Assembly (NCBI GenBank): GCA_949126835.1
Contig: OX421494.1
Location: forward strand, 25,380,185 to 25,444,184
DNA length: 64,000 nucleotides
Reading direction: 5' to 3'
DNA from: Anisus vortex
Lineage: Eukaryota > Mollusca > Gastropoda > Planorbidae
Every line of letters starts with the position of its first letter. Position 1 is the first letter of the stretch. A model generated the notes under the pieces. It was not told the DNA's origin, ran no database searches, and was given only the letters and a program-made list of their open reading frames with translations. A program made the position numbers and the translations under genes. Positions 10,925 to 20,559 of this stretch are shown in pieces.

Positions 10925-11122
10925 GCCGGCTGGTCCAGCGGTTAGTTCACCGGACTGTCAACCAAAATACCAACTGACAGGTCGCGGGGTCTATCCCTGC
11001 CACCGACGGATCCATGCCGCCCTGCAGGAGTTTTGGGCCTAGTGGACGTAATAATCTTCTATCTAGAATGAACGTCTGTAAACTTATAAGACTGTAAACT
11101 TATAAGACTGTACACTTATAAG
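10925..11122 (+). mobile_element. tRNA-derived SINE (family A) with LINE-type 3' tail
   Basis: The 5' part resembles a tRNA gene: A-box-like TGGTCCAGCGG at 10931-10941 and a weakened B box GGTCTATCCC near 10988. It cannot be a functional tRNA because the arms do not pair properly. The 3' part, ACGTAATAATCTTCT, then TCTAGAATGAACGTCTGTAA, matches the end of the CR1/jockey-like LINE copies in this window, including the short hairpin region. It finishes with three units of ACTGTAAACTTATAAG, a microsatellite-like tail. Confidence 0.7.
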
Positions 11123-11669
11123 AAATATATACATTTCAGCCCACGAACACAGTCAATTGAAGAACTCCCCCTTTACGCATCGTGCGCAAAATCTTCTAAA
11201 TACAATGACCTCATCCTTCCTCATAAGTAACGTATGACTGACCCCTAAGTGTTCTTTATGAACCGACCTGGATCCGATGAGCCGAGCCCTGGTTTCCCTT
11301 AGCGGACTTAGTGCCTTAAATCGTTCTAAAAACGCAACTCTATAATATACAAATTAAAGCTTACATACACTACGTTCTAGTTCTAGAATCTAGACTGACC
11401 ACGTCTTCTTATAAGTCCACAAAATACATCTTTACAAATAGCACACCTAAAAATGTTAGAGTTAAATCAATGTCGCAAGGCTTACTAAACTTTGGAGTAA
11501 TCTTTTTTATTTTTAGATCAGAAGGCAATTGTTGAACGCAGAAACACACGTAAAACTCCGCGTGGGTTTGTCGTTCGTGCGTAACATTCATAATCCCTAG
11601 CATTAGGATTCCGTCGCAAGACATTTTGAATGCAGACATTTAAGTTTGTTTCGTTATTGTGCTCTAGTG
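11123..11669. other. Unassigned sequence
   Basis: No gene is supported. Two overlapping minus-strand frames around 11409-11706 have no recognised motif. Confidence 0.35.
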
Positions 11670-12892
11670 CAGGTGTCGGCAACCTTTTGCTAATAGTGTG
11701 TGCCAAACTAGGATTTTCTATATTCTTCAGCGTGCCAACAGCCTAAAATTCAACCTGCTCTATTATACTTGTTCTATTAATTTTTATAAGACAATTAATT
11801 TAACTCCATAGCAAGACCAAAGCAAAGGACATTTATAGAGAAAATCGTTGAAGCGTTTTAATATTTAAAAAAAAAATTATTAGAGATTATTATCCTTTTT
11901 ATTTGCATGTATACAAAATAAAATAGTTTATTACAATATTTGAACATTTATGGTAATTATTTTGAAAACATTATCATTTGGCTGTCGAGATAAGGATCTA
12001 GAAAATGCTACGGTAATATTGATTTTATTTTGTTCTCAGTTATAACTGAGATTTTCTTTGGTTCAATTCTATTATGGACCAAAAACTAGTACCATACAAT
12101 AATATCTTAAAGCGGAATAGATACGTAGCAATCATACATACTGGGTAGTTAATGCGATTTTAAAGAAATCTGTACATAATTTTTAGTCACATAATATTTA
12201 TATAATTTTCAACTACTTTTTACAGCTTGGTAATTATAAAGTTCTAAGTTGTAGACCATTTATTAGTCTTTTATAGAAGAAAAATAAGAAACATAATATT
12301 AGAACTATTAGCGCAAATAAAACGGGCTAATTATCTCCCTGTAGTTAAAATAAAATGTCTTAATTTGATTCCATATTTATGCCAAACAAGTTATGTTTTG
12401 TAATATTACAAATATTACTGACTAATTATTATTTCTTTTTATATAAATCCAATGATATGGTATTCATTACAATATTTAATTATTAGAGGTATAAAATCCA
12501 TTTTCATTTACGTTAAACAGTTGTAAAAAAGCATTTTTGCTTTAACCCTTACAGTCCCGGGCGCGTATATAGCGGAACTATAGGCAGCATAGATAGAAGT
12601 AGGTCGGTACGGGAAGGGTTAATTGTTTGTCCATTTAACATTTATCTTTTAAACGTCACTCAAAATATATGCAAATCCATCCCTGTGGTCTAACAGTTCA
12701 AGTGCTGTTAGATCCCGTCCTTGTAAATGCAAGTGCAACTCACTGAAATGTGTCGCTCTGTCATTCAGAAACATCGCCTTCAACAGTCAGTTCTCGTCAT
12801 TAAGAACCGGAAAATGTTTTTTTTCATCAATAAAAAACACCTCATGGAAGTCACTCGCGTGCCATTGAAATCGCTCTGCGTGCCAAGTTTGG
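11670..12892. mobile_element. hAT-like nonautonomous element with one terminus missing
   Basis: The left end CAGGTGTCGGCAACCTTTTG matches the ends of the 205-bp MITEs in this window, and the right part has GCGTGCCATTGAAA and GCGTGCCAAGTTTGG as they do. The expected final 28 bp (GGTTGCCGACCCCTG) are absent. Flanking octamers CTCTAGTG (11662-11669) and CTCTAGTA (12893-12900) match in 7 of 8 positions and have the TA centre seen at the sister elements. The interior is AT-rich with no frame for a transposase and contains the 73-bp TTAA element. Confidence 0.65.
12546..12618. mobile_element. 73-bp TTAA-flanked micro-element, copy 1
   Basis: Exactly flanked by TTAA on both sides (12542-12545 and 12619-12622). 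It starts CCCTTACAGTCCCGGG and ends inverted as CCCTTCCCGTACCGACC. TTAA duplication and a CCCTT-type terminus are hallmarks of piggyBac-like elements. It differs from copies 2 and 3 at two positions (TATAGG versus TGAAGG). At 73 bp it is far smaller than ordinary MITEs and noncoding. Confidence 0.7.
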
Positions 12893-12920
12893 CTCTAGTA
12901 GTTTAAGTTATCGTATAGTC

Positions 12921-13125
12921 CAGGGGTCGGCAATCTACGGCACGCGTGCCAGGCTTGGCACGCCGAGCTATTTTCAATGGCACGAGAAAGACCCCCAAAA
13001 GGTAATTCACGCCTTTTCTACAATAATTTGAGTGCTGGAGCATGATACATTTTAGATTCTTGGCACGCTGAATGAATTAGAAATCCTACTTTGTCACACT
13101 ATTATAAAAAGATTGCCGACCACTG
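12921..13125 (+). mobile_element. hAT-like MITE, 205 bp
   Basis: It begins CAGGGGTCGGCAATCTACGG and ends with the inverse of CAGTGGTCGGCAATC. Flanking octamers GTATAGTC (12913-12920) and GTATAGTT (13126-13133) agree in 7 of 8 positions, the 8-bp duplication expected of hAT. It lies only 28 bp beyond the end of the related 11670-12892 element. Confidence 0.85.
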
Positions 13126-13292
13126 GTATAGTTTATGGGTTTAATAAATAATATTTTGTTTCTCATGCTATTTTGTTTAGCTCTAGTGCATGGTTGGTGA
13201 GTAAATCGCAGGGATTTAGCTGGATTCACTGATCCCCACTTTTTTTTTCACCTCCCTATTTCCTCCTCCCTCACCCGTAGTCTACAAAATCG

Positions 13293-13359
13293 GAAGAGAG
13301 AGGGAGAGAGAGAGAGAGGGGGGGAGAGAGAGAGAGGGGGAGGGAGAGAGAGAGAGGGG

Positions 13360-13407
<48 letters not shown>

Positions 13408-13411
13408 AGAA
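13293..13411. repeat. GA-rich microsatellite
   Basis: A run of AG and GGGAGAG units on the plus strand. The serine/leucine-rich minus-strand frame through it is compositional. Confidence 0.9.
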
Positions 13412-14443
13412 ATAATAAAGAGCAAGTGACGGTGGGAAAAATAGCAACGCAAAAAAAAAAAAAATAATACGTTTTCATAATCGATGTATAAGAAGTAATT
13501 AGTTATCAGATATCACGTCATTATCATGTGAAGCTATAATTATCAACGCTATACTTTATCATTATTTTCACGGATAATGATTGCAATAACTTTCTTTTTT
13601 TTTTGATATGATTGAAAGTTTTTTTTTTGTTGTGTACTTTGTAACCCTGCCATTCTTGTCTAGCTAAGAGTTAAACACCTGAACAAGGGAGGGAAGGGGG
13701 GGAGGGGGGTTAAGTTCGTTTTAAAATCCAAAGTCTCTGAAACATAAACAGTTTGCCTCATTTTTTTTTAAAATTTAAACGCAGACACTTTCACGCACAA
13801 TACAATGAAGAATTGAAATATAAATAAAACAAACGATTCTTCTTGACGAGGCCTCAACTATTTTCCGGAAATATTTAAAAGCGAAAAACAAAGAATCATA
13901 CGTAAAACCCAATATGCTTATGAAACAAACACGGTTATCACTGGGTACTGTTACGTAATAGTGTTAGCACAGACTTCATATGATTCGTTAACTGTGCCCA
14001 GATAGTGGTGAGCAGCCGTTCATACCACGGGAAATCAAGAAGAGAAACAATGTAACAGTATAATTCTAGAGATTACGCCTGCACAACGGTATGGTCATTA
14101 ATGGTATAAGACTACTTATCAGTGACTGCTACTTATGTTCAAGTTTTGAAATTGTGTGATAAGCTTATTATCCATTGGAATTGGCTTTTATTGAGAGTAT
14201 ATTTGTTCGTTCTTTGTACTGCAAGAATAGTAAGATGATAAACATTTACGCACAATACAATGAAAACAAGAGACACATATCACATACACACAAATCCAGT
14301 TCAAGACATTCACAAAGGCCATAAAGAAAAAGTGTTCGATGTGTCCTTTTATAGTCTCTATTTATCGTTTGTATTTTTATTACAGTTTATATGTATGTGT
14401 ATAATTGGTCATACTTTTCATTATATTAAATCAATGGTATAAT
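13412..14443. other. Unassigned AT-rich sequence
   Basis: No gene or repeat family is identified. A direct repeat of TTTACGCACAATACAATGAA lies near 14245 with a partner near 13793 (TTTCACGCACAATACAATGA), suggesting an old duplication or two related repeat ends. Confidence 0.35.
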
Positions 14444-14886
14444 CATAGACTATAATATACATGGACCGCTTGCTTAAGTTTTTTATGCTATTATCTTCTG
14501 TTTTTTTGTGCAATTCCCGATTTTAAATGAAGTAATTGTTAGATAAGTTCCGTTTTATTAAATCGCATTTTTTTCGACTTTAAATGAATACGTCTAGGCC
14601 TATTAATCCTATTATCATTGACTATAATAAGATGGACCGCCTGCTCTATTTTTAGAGCGTATATTCTTTTTCCGTGCGCACACAACACTGATCTATAAAT
14701 GTTTCCGCTCTGTACAACTTTCGATTTTAATTTTGCATTGAGAAAATCATAGCGATTAAATAAAACGGAAGTTATATATCAATAACTTTATTTCCTGTAT
14801 AGCAATTACTTTATTTAAAATCGGGAATTCCGAACATCAGTGTTTCAAGTCATCATATAGCAGGAATACTAAAGCAAGCGGTCCAT

Positions 14887-15999
14887 TTATCTGCTGCCTT
14901 CGATACGATTGACCACCACCGACTAATTGATCGCCTAAGGTCTACATTTGGCATTCATGACATCGCCCTCTCCTGGTTCATGAACTATCTTCAGAATCGC
15001 TCCCAGACCGTTATGATTGAGTCCATATTCTCCCAGGCTGTTCACGTCTGCTATGGTGTGCCGCAGGGGTCTGTCCTTGGTCCACTTCTTTTCACCCTTT
15101 ACACTCAACCCCTATCCTTTGTCATCGAACGCCACAACCTCAAATATCATTCTTTCGCCGATGACACCCAGCTGTATAACAGTGCAGAGCCTGAGGACTT
15201 CGACGGGCTCCTTGCTTCCATCTCCATCTGTTTCCTGGACATCCAGAGCTGGATGACGGAAAACAAGTTGAAGCTTAACAGTGAGAAGACTGAAGCTCTT
15301 ATCGTCGGTTCGAGACAGAGGGTCGTGTCCCTCACTGTGTCCGATCTTCAGCTGGCTCATGCAACTGTGCCTTTCTCCCCGACTATCAAAAGCCTTGGCG
15401 TCTATCTGGACTCCACGCTGTCCATGCAAACCCACATCTCCTTCCTCACCAAAATCTGCTTCTTCCATCTGCGTCGTATTGCCGCCATCCGTCGTTATCT
15501 CACCAAGGAAGCTTGTGTTAAGCTCATCATCTCTCTCCTATTTTCCCGCTTGGACTATTGTAATTCGCTTTTGGCTGGTCTCTCGGCCTCCTCCCTTCAA
15601 AAACTCCAACGTATCCAGAACTGCGCAGCCCGACTAGTTCTCAAGAAGAAGAAGTCAAATGATATCAATCCTCTGCTCCGATCTCTGCACTGGCTACCCA
15701 TCAACAACCGGATCTCATATAAGCTGGCTTCCCTCTGTTATAGGTGCCTGAATAACTGCGCCCCGGATTATCTTCGCTCTTGTATGGAGCTCTACACCCA
15801 GTCCCGCCCACTTCGTTCGGCATCTGACGCGCTTACTCTGCGGATCCCTCGTGTCAGGCTAGTGTCCGCTGGCGAACGTTCATTTTCCTACGCAGGACCG
15901 TCCGCTTGGAATCACCTCCCTCTACAGCTTCGCCAGAGCCCTAGCTATGACACCTTCAGGAGCCGGCTGAAGACTCACCTATTTCGTCAGCAGAATTAG
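14887..15999 (+). CDS. Reverse transcriptase, C-terminal part (L2-like LINE)
   Basis: Open from the 5' truncation to the stop at 15997-15999, with no in-frame stop. The frame begins within RT motif A (SAAFDTIDHH), ahead of the first methionine at 14980. Counting from that methionine, GVPQGSVLGPLL is at residues 26-37 and the catalytic YHSFADDTQLY at about 56-66. The C-terminal region has LRSLHWLPINNRISYKLASL and FSYAGPSAWNHLPLQLRQ, characteristic of CR1/L2-group LINEs. The endonuclease and the N-terminal RT fingers are missing, so it cannot act alone. Codon usage is GC-richer than the surroundings, as expected of a retroelement frame with little decay. Confidence 0.9.
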   Translation, partial: LSAAFDTIDHHRLIDRLRSTFGIHDIALSWFMNYLQNRSQTVMIESIFSQAVHVCYGVPQGSVLGPLLFTLYTQPLSFVIERHNLKYHSFADDTQLYNSAEPEDFDGLLASISICFLDIQSWMTENKLKLNSEKTEALIVGSRQRVVSLTVSDLQLAHATVPFSPTIKSLGVYLDSTLSMQTHISFLTKICFFHLRRIAAIRRYLTKEACVKLIISLLFSRLDYCNSLLAGLSASSLQKLQRIQNCAARLVLKKKKSNDINPLLRSLHWLPINNRISYKLASLCYRCLNNCAPDYLRSCMELYTQSRPLRSASDALTLRIPRVRLVSAGERSFSYAGPSAWNHLPLQLRQSPSYDTFRSRLKTHLFRQQN

Positions 16000-16114
16000 C
16001 GTATTACTACATATTTCGTTGTCTGTCTGTATTCTGTAACTGTCGTCTGCGCATAGAACTGTCACCAACAGGATATGCGCTATATAAGCACCGTTATTAT
16101 TATTATTTATTATT
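14887..16114 (+). mobile_element. 5'-truncated L2-like LINE
   Basis: The insertion starts inside the reverse transcriptase domain and ends with GCGCTATATAAGC and a run of TTATTATTATT, a 3' end typical of L2-type LINEs. The same 3' ending occurs at 41585-42037. It interrupts the right TIR of the 14444-16133 MITE, so it is younger than that element. No clear target duplication longer than AT is seen. Confidence 0.85.
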
Positions 16115-16133
16115 ATGTATATTATAGTCTATG

Positions 16134-16669
16134 GTATAATAAATCAATCAATACAGCCTGAAATACATGATACATTTAGAGTAAATGTGCGCTAAACTTG
16201 TGTCCCGATTAGTCAAAGCTAGTCTGTAACACATAAACAAACATGTAAAAACAAATTCAAGAAATTGTAACGGCTTAATTGGTTTTTAAGAGTTCTCTAG
16301 GCCCTAGGCTATGAAATGTAATGCTATATATCTAGATATAATACCAACTAAACCCATAGTATCACAGGGCGGCAGATGGTATCTAAATAAAATCACTGTT
16401 TTGATGCAACACGACAATAAGATGATTTCCCGGAAAACGTTGGAGTGAAAATAATTGTTAGTGTGAAAATCTATCCTTCTGTCCGAGGCTAGCTATTGTG
16501 CACAGTGACCCAATAACACAGCTGCACAGCAACACCTGGTATACCAGCTGATTCAAACGTTAGGCGTACAAACGGAATTATTGTAGTAGTAATAATGAAT
16601 CAATGGAACTCAACGGGATCAAAGAACAAGAAAAAAATTCGTCCACAAGATAAAATAAGGCACTCTAAT
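16134..16669. other. Unassigned sequence
   Basis: No gene, RNA or repeat family is recognised. Confidence 0.35.
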
Positions 16670-16885
16670 ACGGTGGTCTAGCGGTAGTGGGCTCAATCAG
16701 CTTACCGATGGTACCGTGTTCGAATCCTGGTGAAGGCTACGTTCCCCCTGAGTCTATCCAGCTTTGATGGGTACCTGACATTAGTTAGGGGAAACTAAAG
16801 GCGGCTGGGCAATGTGCTGGCCACACAATCCCCATAGCGTGACGTGGCCACGGAAACTTGTGAACGTAGCCTCACAGGCCCTATA
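16670..16885 (+). mobile_element. tRNA-derived SINE (family B), best-preserved copy
   Basis: A box TGGTCTAGCGG (16674-16684) and B box GTTCGAATCC (16718-16727) are both well preserved at tRNA-like spacing. The body then reads CTGACATTAGTTAGGGGAAA, AAAGGCGGCTGGGC and GTGAACGTAGCCTCACAGGC. Comparable copies lie at 1508-1736 and 21514-21745 on the minus strand. The head could be mistaken for a tRNA gene but lacks a matching acceptor stem. Confidence 0.75.
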
Positions 16886-17096
16886 TAGATCTAGAGTATT
16901 CTAGAGCCAATTGGTCTGATGAGGGTACTTACGCATTTAATATTGTAGCGACTAGCCTACTCTGTCGGGTCCAATAAATAGTGCACCATACTTTCGCCTT
17001 ATTTTTTTTTCGGAAAAGTTGCGGGACAAAAAAAAGCTAGATCTATATATATGACTAAAAAAAGATTCTCACTTTGATTTCACCCGCTTTTATTAT

Positions 17097-17300
17097 CTTT
17101 CATATTGCCTATAGTCTAATTACACATTACTACGTGCATCATCTTTCATATTGCATATAGTCTAATTACACATTGTACATTTACTGCCATTTACTAAGTG
17201 TATTATGTTTCATATTGCATATAGTCTAAATACATTGTAAATTTACTACGTGTATTATCTTTCATATTGCATATAGTCTAAATACACAAGATGCATTTAC
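17097..17300. repeat. Irregular direct repeat, four copies
   Basis: TTTCATATTGCATATAGTCT recurs four times at about 17098, 17144, 17207 and 17260 (the first with CCTATAG), followed by AATACA/ATTACACA and a TTTACT-type block. Spacing varies from 46 to 63 bp, so it is an old, decayed tandem repeat. Confidence 0.75.
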
Positions 17301-17537
17301 TCCGAGAATGGGCAATCTTTCATAAAGCCCTGTTTATGTAATATGTATGTGTGATTTATTTCATATGCATAATACGCATTTCACAAAATCAGCCACTAAT
17401 TGGCGTGTGTCATTTCTCTCTTTCTTCTTTCATATTGGAATTTTTTCTTTCATGCACACATACACTGCTTACACGTGCCTGGAACAAGCATATGCATTGT
17501 TTTTAAGAGTATAATTTTACCCACAAATACATTAAAG

Positions 17538-17742
17538 CAGGTGCCGGCAACCTTTTGATAGCAGTGTGCCAAAGTGGGATTTCTAATTCATTCAGCGTGC
17601 CAGCATCCTAAATGTCATCGTGCTCCAGCACTTAATTTCTTGTAGAAGAGACTTGAATTGCTTTTTTTTAGTCCTCCGCGTGCCATTGAAAAAAGCTATG
17701 CGTGCCAAGTATGGAACGCGTTTCGTAGGTTGCCGACCCCTA
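17538..17742 (-). mobile_element. hAT-like MITE, 205 bp, minus orientation
   Basis: Bounded by CAGGTGCCGGCAACC at the left and the inverse of TAGGGGTCGGCAACC at the right. Interior blocks GTGCCAAAGTGGGATTTCTA and GCGTGCCATTGAAAA match sister copies. Immediate flanks (CATTAAAG, CACTATTT) match poorly, so the duplication has decayed. A 68-codon frame at 17658-17864 overlaps it and is not a gene. Confidence 0.75.
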
Positions 17743-18301
17743 CACTATTTAAAGCATTTATAAAAGAACGATTTCAAACACACACACGCTGGTGCTTGCT
17801 GGTCTATCGGCTGAACAAACTTGTATGCCAAAGTGACACAATTTGTGTCGACCTTCTTTTTTAAAAAAAAAAAGGTACAACAGGAGTGCCCAAACAAAAG
17901 ATTGCTTCTAGATTTCATTAAGATATTTGGGGAAACTAAGAAATGCTAGACATAATAATAATAACCATATTACTACAAAGCATGAAAGCGATTAAAGAAA
18001 TGTTTATATTGCAATCTACAGTGTTATGGGATACAAATAAATATTAAAGAAATGCAGCGTACAGTATCTTTCAAATTTGTTGAACAATTTATCGATCAAA
18101 ACTCAGATCCGTGAGCAAGTGTGTTTTCATTGTAATCTAGGTTAAAATGGCAACGGTAAAAATGGCCATTCTTTAACAGGTACAATGGTCGAAATTGCTA
18201 CACGTAGCGGCAACATTAAACATTAACACTAATATTGCAGGAAACAATTTTTAAAAGTGTAGTGTTAATTCAAATTTAAGTTTACACTGGCTATGTTAAA
18301 T

Positions 18302-18813
18302 TAGGGTTGCCATATATAGCTGGGACCTCGTCGTGACACTCTTGAGATGGGGGTGTAGAAATGAAGTAAAAAATGTATTTAATATAATTACTTTTTATTT
18401 AGAACACAATTACATGGGACCTGTTGCGACAGAAGTAGTCACTGCACCATATTTTTCGGAAGATTTCACCTTTTTCAGCAAGTCTTTTTACCTTTTACTT
18501 ATTTATAAAACTCAATGCAAGTCAGTCTGGTATTTTCTTGAATGACGGCCCTAGATCTAGAAGGTACTTGCATCGTCGATACATGATACGCAACGTGCAA
18601 CTCCATCCGTGAGACGACCTAACGACCTTGTCAATATAAACTTTAAAAAATATATAGTTTTATAAGTCTAACAGTTGGCGTTACTTCAGTATTTTAGCCA
18701 AGCTCGTAACAGTATTTTGCAAAATCGGGACAAAATTGGGTCTTGTCGGGATGTCAGGACAAGAAGATCCATAACGGTGACGGTCCCGATACATCGGGAC
18801 GGATGGCAACCTA
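18302..18813. mobile_element. hAT-like element, 512 bp, perfect 8-bp TSD
   Basis: The ends are TAGGGTTGCCATATA and, inverted, TAGGTTGCCATCCGTCC. TGTTAAAT lies immediately outside both ends (18294-18301 and 18814-18821). The direct repeat extends to 11 bp (CTATGTTAAAT) if three terminal bases are counted, so a longer duplication cannot be excluded. No transposase frame. Confidence 0.7.
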
Positions 18814-19007
18814 TGTTAAATGAGTAGGGCTCTTAGTTGGCAAGTCAGTGCATTATACCTAAAAGCGAACACAATATATTGGTCCATTATTGGTGCAATA
18901 TTTAAATTGTGTCCTAATGTACCGATATTGGGCCAATATAGTGTGGCTACTAAATGTATTACAATTAACTCAAATTACTTAAAAGTTTATTTCGTTCTGG
19001 TTCTTGT

Positions 19008-19575
19008 AGGCCTATCTACAGGTCAGCAAGTTCTAACGTTAGTTTAACTCTGTATTTATTGTGTGTGTTGTTGTTGTAGGCCTATCTACAGGTCAGCAAG
19101 TGCTAACGTTGTATAACTCTGTATATTTATTGTGTGTGTTGTTGTTGTAGGCCTATCTAAAGGTCAGCAAGTGCTAACGTTGTATAACTCTTTATATTTA
19201 TTGCGTGTGTTGTTGTTGTAGGCCTATCTACAGGTCAGCAAGTGCTAACGTTGTATAACTCTGTATATTTATTGTGTGTGTTGTTGTTGTAGGCCTATCT
19301 AAAGGTCAGCAAGTGCTAACGTTCTATAACTCTTTATATTTATTGCGTGTGTTGTTGTTGTAGGCCTATCTACAGGTCAGCAAGTGCTAACGTTGTATAA
19401 CTCTGTATATTTATTGTGTGTGTTGTTGTAGACCTATCTACAGGTCAGCAAGTGCTAACGTTGTATAACTCTGTATATTTATTGTGTGTGTTGTTGTTGT
19501 AGGCCTATCTACAGGTCAGCAAGTGCTAACGTTAGTTTAACTCTGTATTTATTGTGTGTTGTTGTTGTTGTCTCT
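19008..19575. repeat. 71-bp satellite, eight copies
   Basis: Units start TAGGCCTATCTACAGGTCAG at 19008, 19077, 19148, 19219, 19290, 19361, about 19430 and 19500. Units at 19148 and 19290 share AAAGGTCAG and TTTATATTTATTGCG variants, while the alternate units carry ACAGGTCAG and TGTATATTTATTGTG, so the array centre has a two-unit (142-bp) higher-order pattern. Confidence 0.95.
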
Positions 19576-19650
19576 AGCAGCATTATAACCCGTCAACTCG
19601 AGAACTCCCCCTGTCAACTACTCTAGCTACTAGGTACACGGGAAGTAGGA

Positions 19651-19792
19651 GGAGGGTGGCACTACACCACACAGGTTCAGTGTTGGGGAGGGTGGCGGTA
19701 CACCACACAGGTTCAGTGTTGGGGAGGGTGGCGGTACACCACACAGGTTCAGTGTTGGGGAGGGTGGCGGTACACCACACAGGTTCAGTGTT
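19651..19792. repeat. 36-bp tandem repeat, four copies
   Basis: The unit GGAGGGTGGCGGTACACCAC plus ACAGGTTCAGTGTTGG repeats four times. Being a multiple of three, it opens frames on both strands; the peptides (VAVHHTGSVLGR on plus) are not evidence of a gene. Confidence 0.95.
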
Positions 19793-20289
19793 CCACTCTC
19801 TGAAGAGACCAATAATTAATAATTTCAAGCTGAAGTTCAGCCTACTGGATGACCTGATACTCGTACTATGCCTTAATCCCCCAACTCCCCCAAACACCCC
19901 AACCCATTCTTTACCGCCTCTGTTATTTATTTATTATTGTTGTTGTTTTTTAAACAGCAGCGGTCGATATTTTAAAAAAAAATACGTACCGAGAAGAGGG
20001 AATAAAAACGCCATGGCGAAACCAGACTTGGACCTCACTTTTATTCAAGCGAGAACACGAGCTGAGATTACTCTCCTTAAGGCTCGGAGAACGAACTCAG
20101 CTGAATCAATCTCGCCATTTAGACACGTGGTCGTAAAGTTAAAGGTTTGGGCGCGAACTGCTGGCCATTCCCCCATAAAAATATCATATATGATAATGTA
20201 TTAATTGTAGAATTGATTATTTAATTTAAAAAAAAATTATTGTTGCATTTCGAAAATACAAATTGTCAATTGAATTTATATTTTTATTA

Positions 20290-20402
20290 AACGATTCAAA
20301 TGAAACAATCAATATGTCCTAATTCTGTCTTTATATGTTCTCCTTTTTGTCTCTCTTAGTCCTCCTTTTAGTTCCCATTTCCCATGTATCTGGCAACCCT
20401 AG
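20290..20402. mobile_element. Right end of a GTCCTCC-type TIR element
   Basis: ATATGTCCTAATTC, TAGTCCTCCTTTTAG and the terminal CATGTATCTGGCAACCCTA match the right ends at 31385-31444 and 57660-57764. The left partner is not recognisable. Confidence 0.5.
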
Positions 20403-20559
20403 TCCTACCCCACCAAATACACTTCTAAAGTTTGCCATGTCACGCCTACAACACAACCATCGTCGGTTTCCTTCAGATAATATTATAAGCAGAACTAATC
20501 CTTAGCAAGGAGCTTCTTATTATCAAATAAGTTACGTAACGATGTTTTAGACGCAAAGG

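Larger units (their letters stand above)
14444..16133. mobile_element. Long-TIR MITE split by a LINE
   Basis: The left end CATAGACTATAATATACATG continues into GACCGCTTGCTT (14444-14475). Its inverse is in two parts: AAGCAAGCGGTCCAT at 14872-14886 and ATGTATATTATAGTCTATG at 16115-16133. Removing the LINE at 14887-16114 restores a continuous right TIR of about 32 bp. The heptamer GTATAAT flanks both ends (14437-14443 and 16134-16140). An internal ACTATAATAAGATGGACCGC near 14623 repeats the terminal motif. The interior is noncoding, so the superfamily is undecided. Confidence 0.75.

Noticed and set aside
13248..13478. Serine/leucine-rich minus-strand frame
   Set aside because: It is read from the GA microsatellite.
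15017..15637. Additional frames over the L2-like RT
   Set aside because: They overlap the RT frame in other readings and have no motifs.
16670..16745. tRNA gene
   Set aside because: A and B boxes are present but the acceptor and anticodon stems do not pair, and the same head continues into a repeated SINE body elsewhere.
19656..20204. 182-codon plus-strand frame
   Set aside because: Its first third is the 36-bp tandem repeat and the rest has no family motif. A candidate MAKPDLDLTF start at 20013 is not supported by a splice site.
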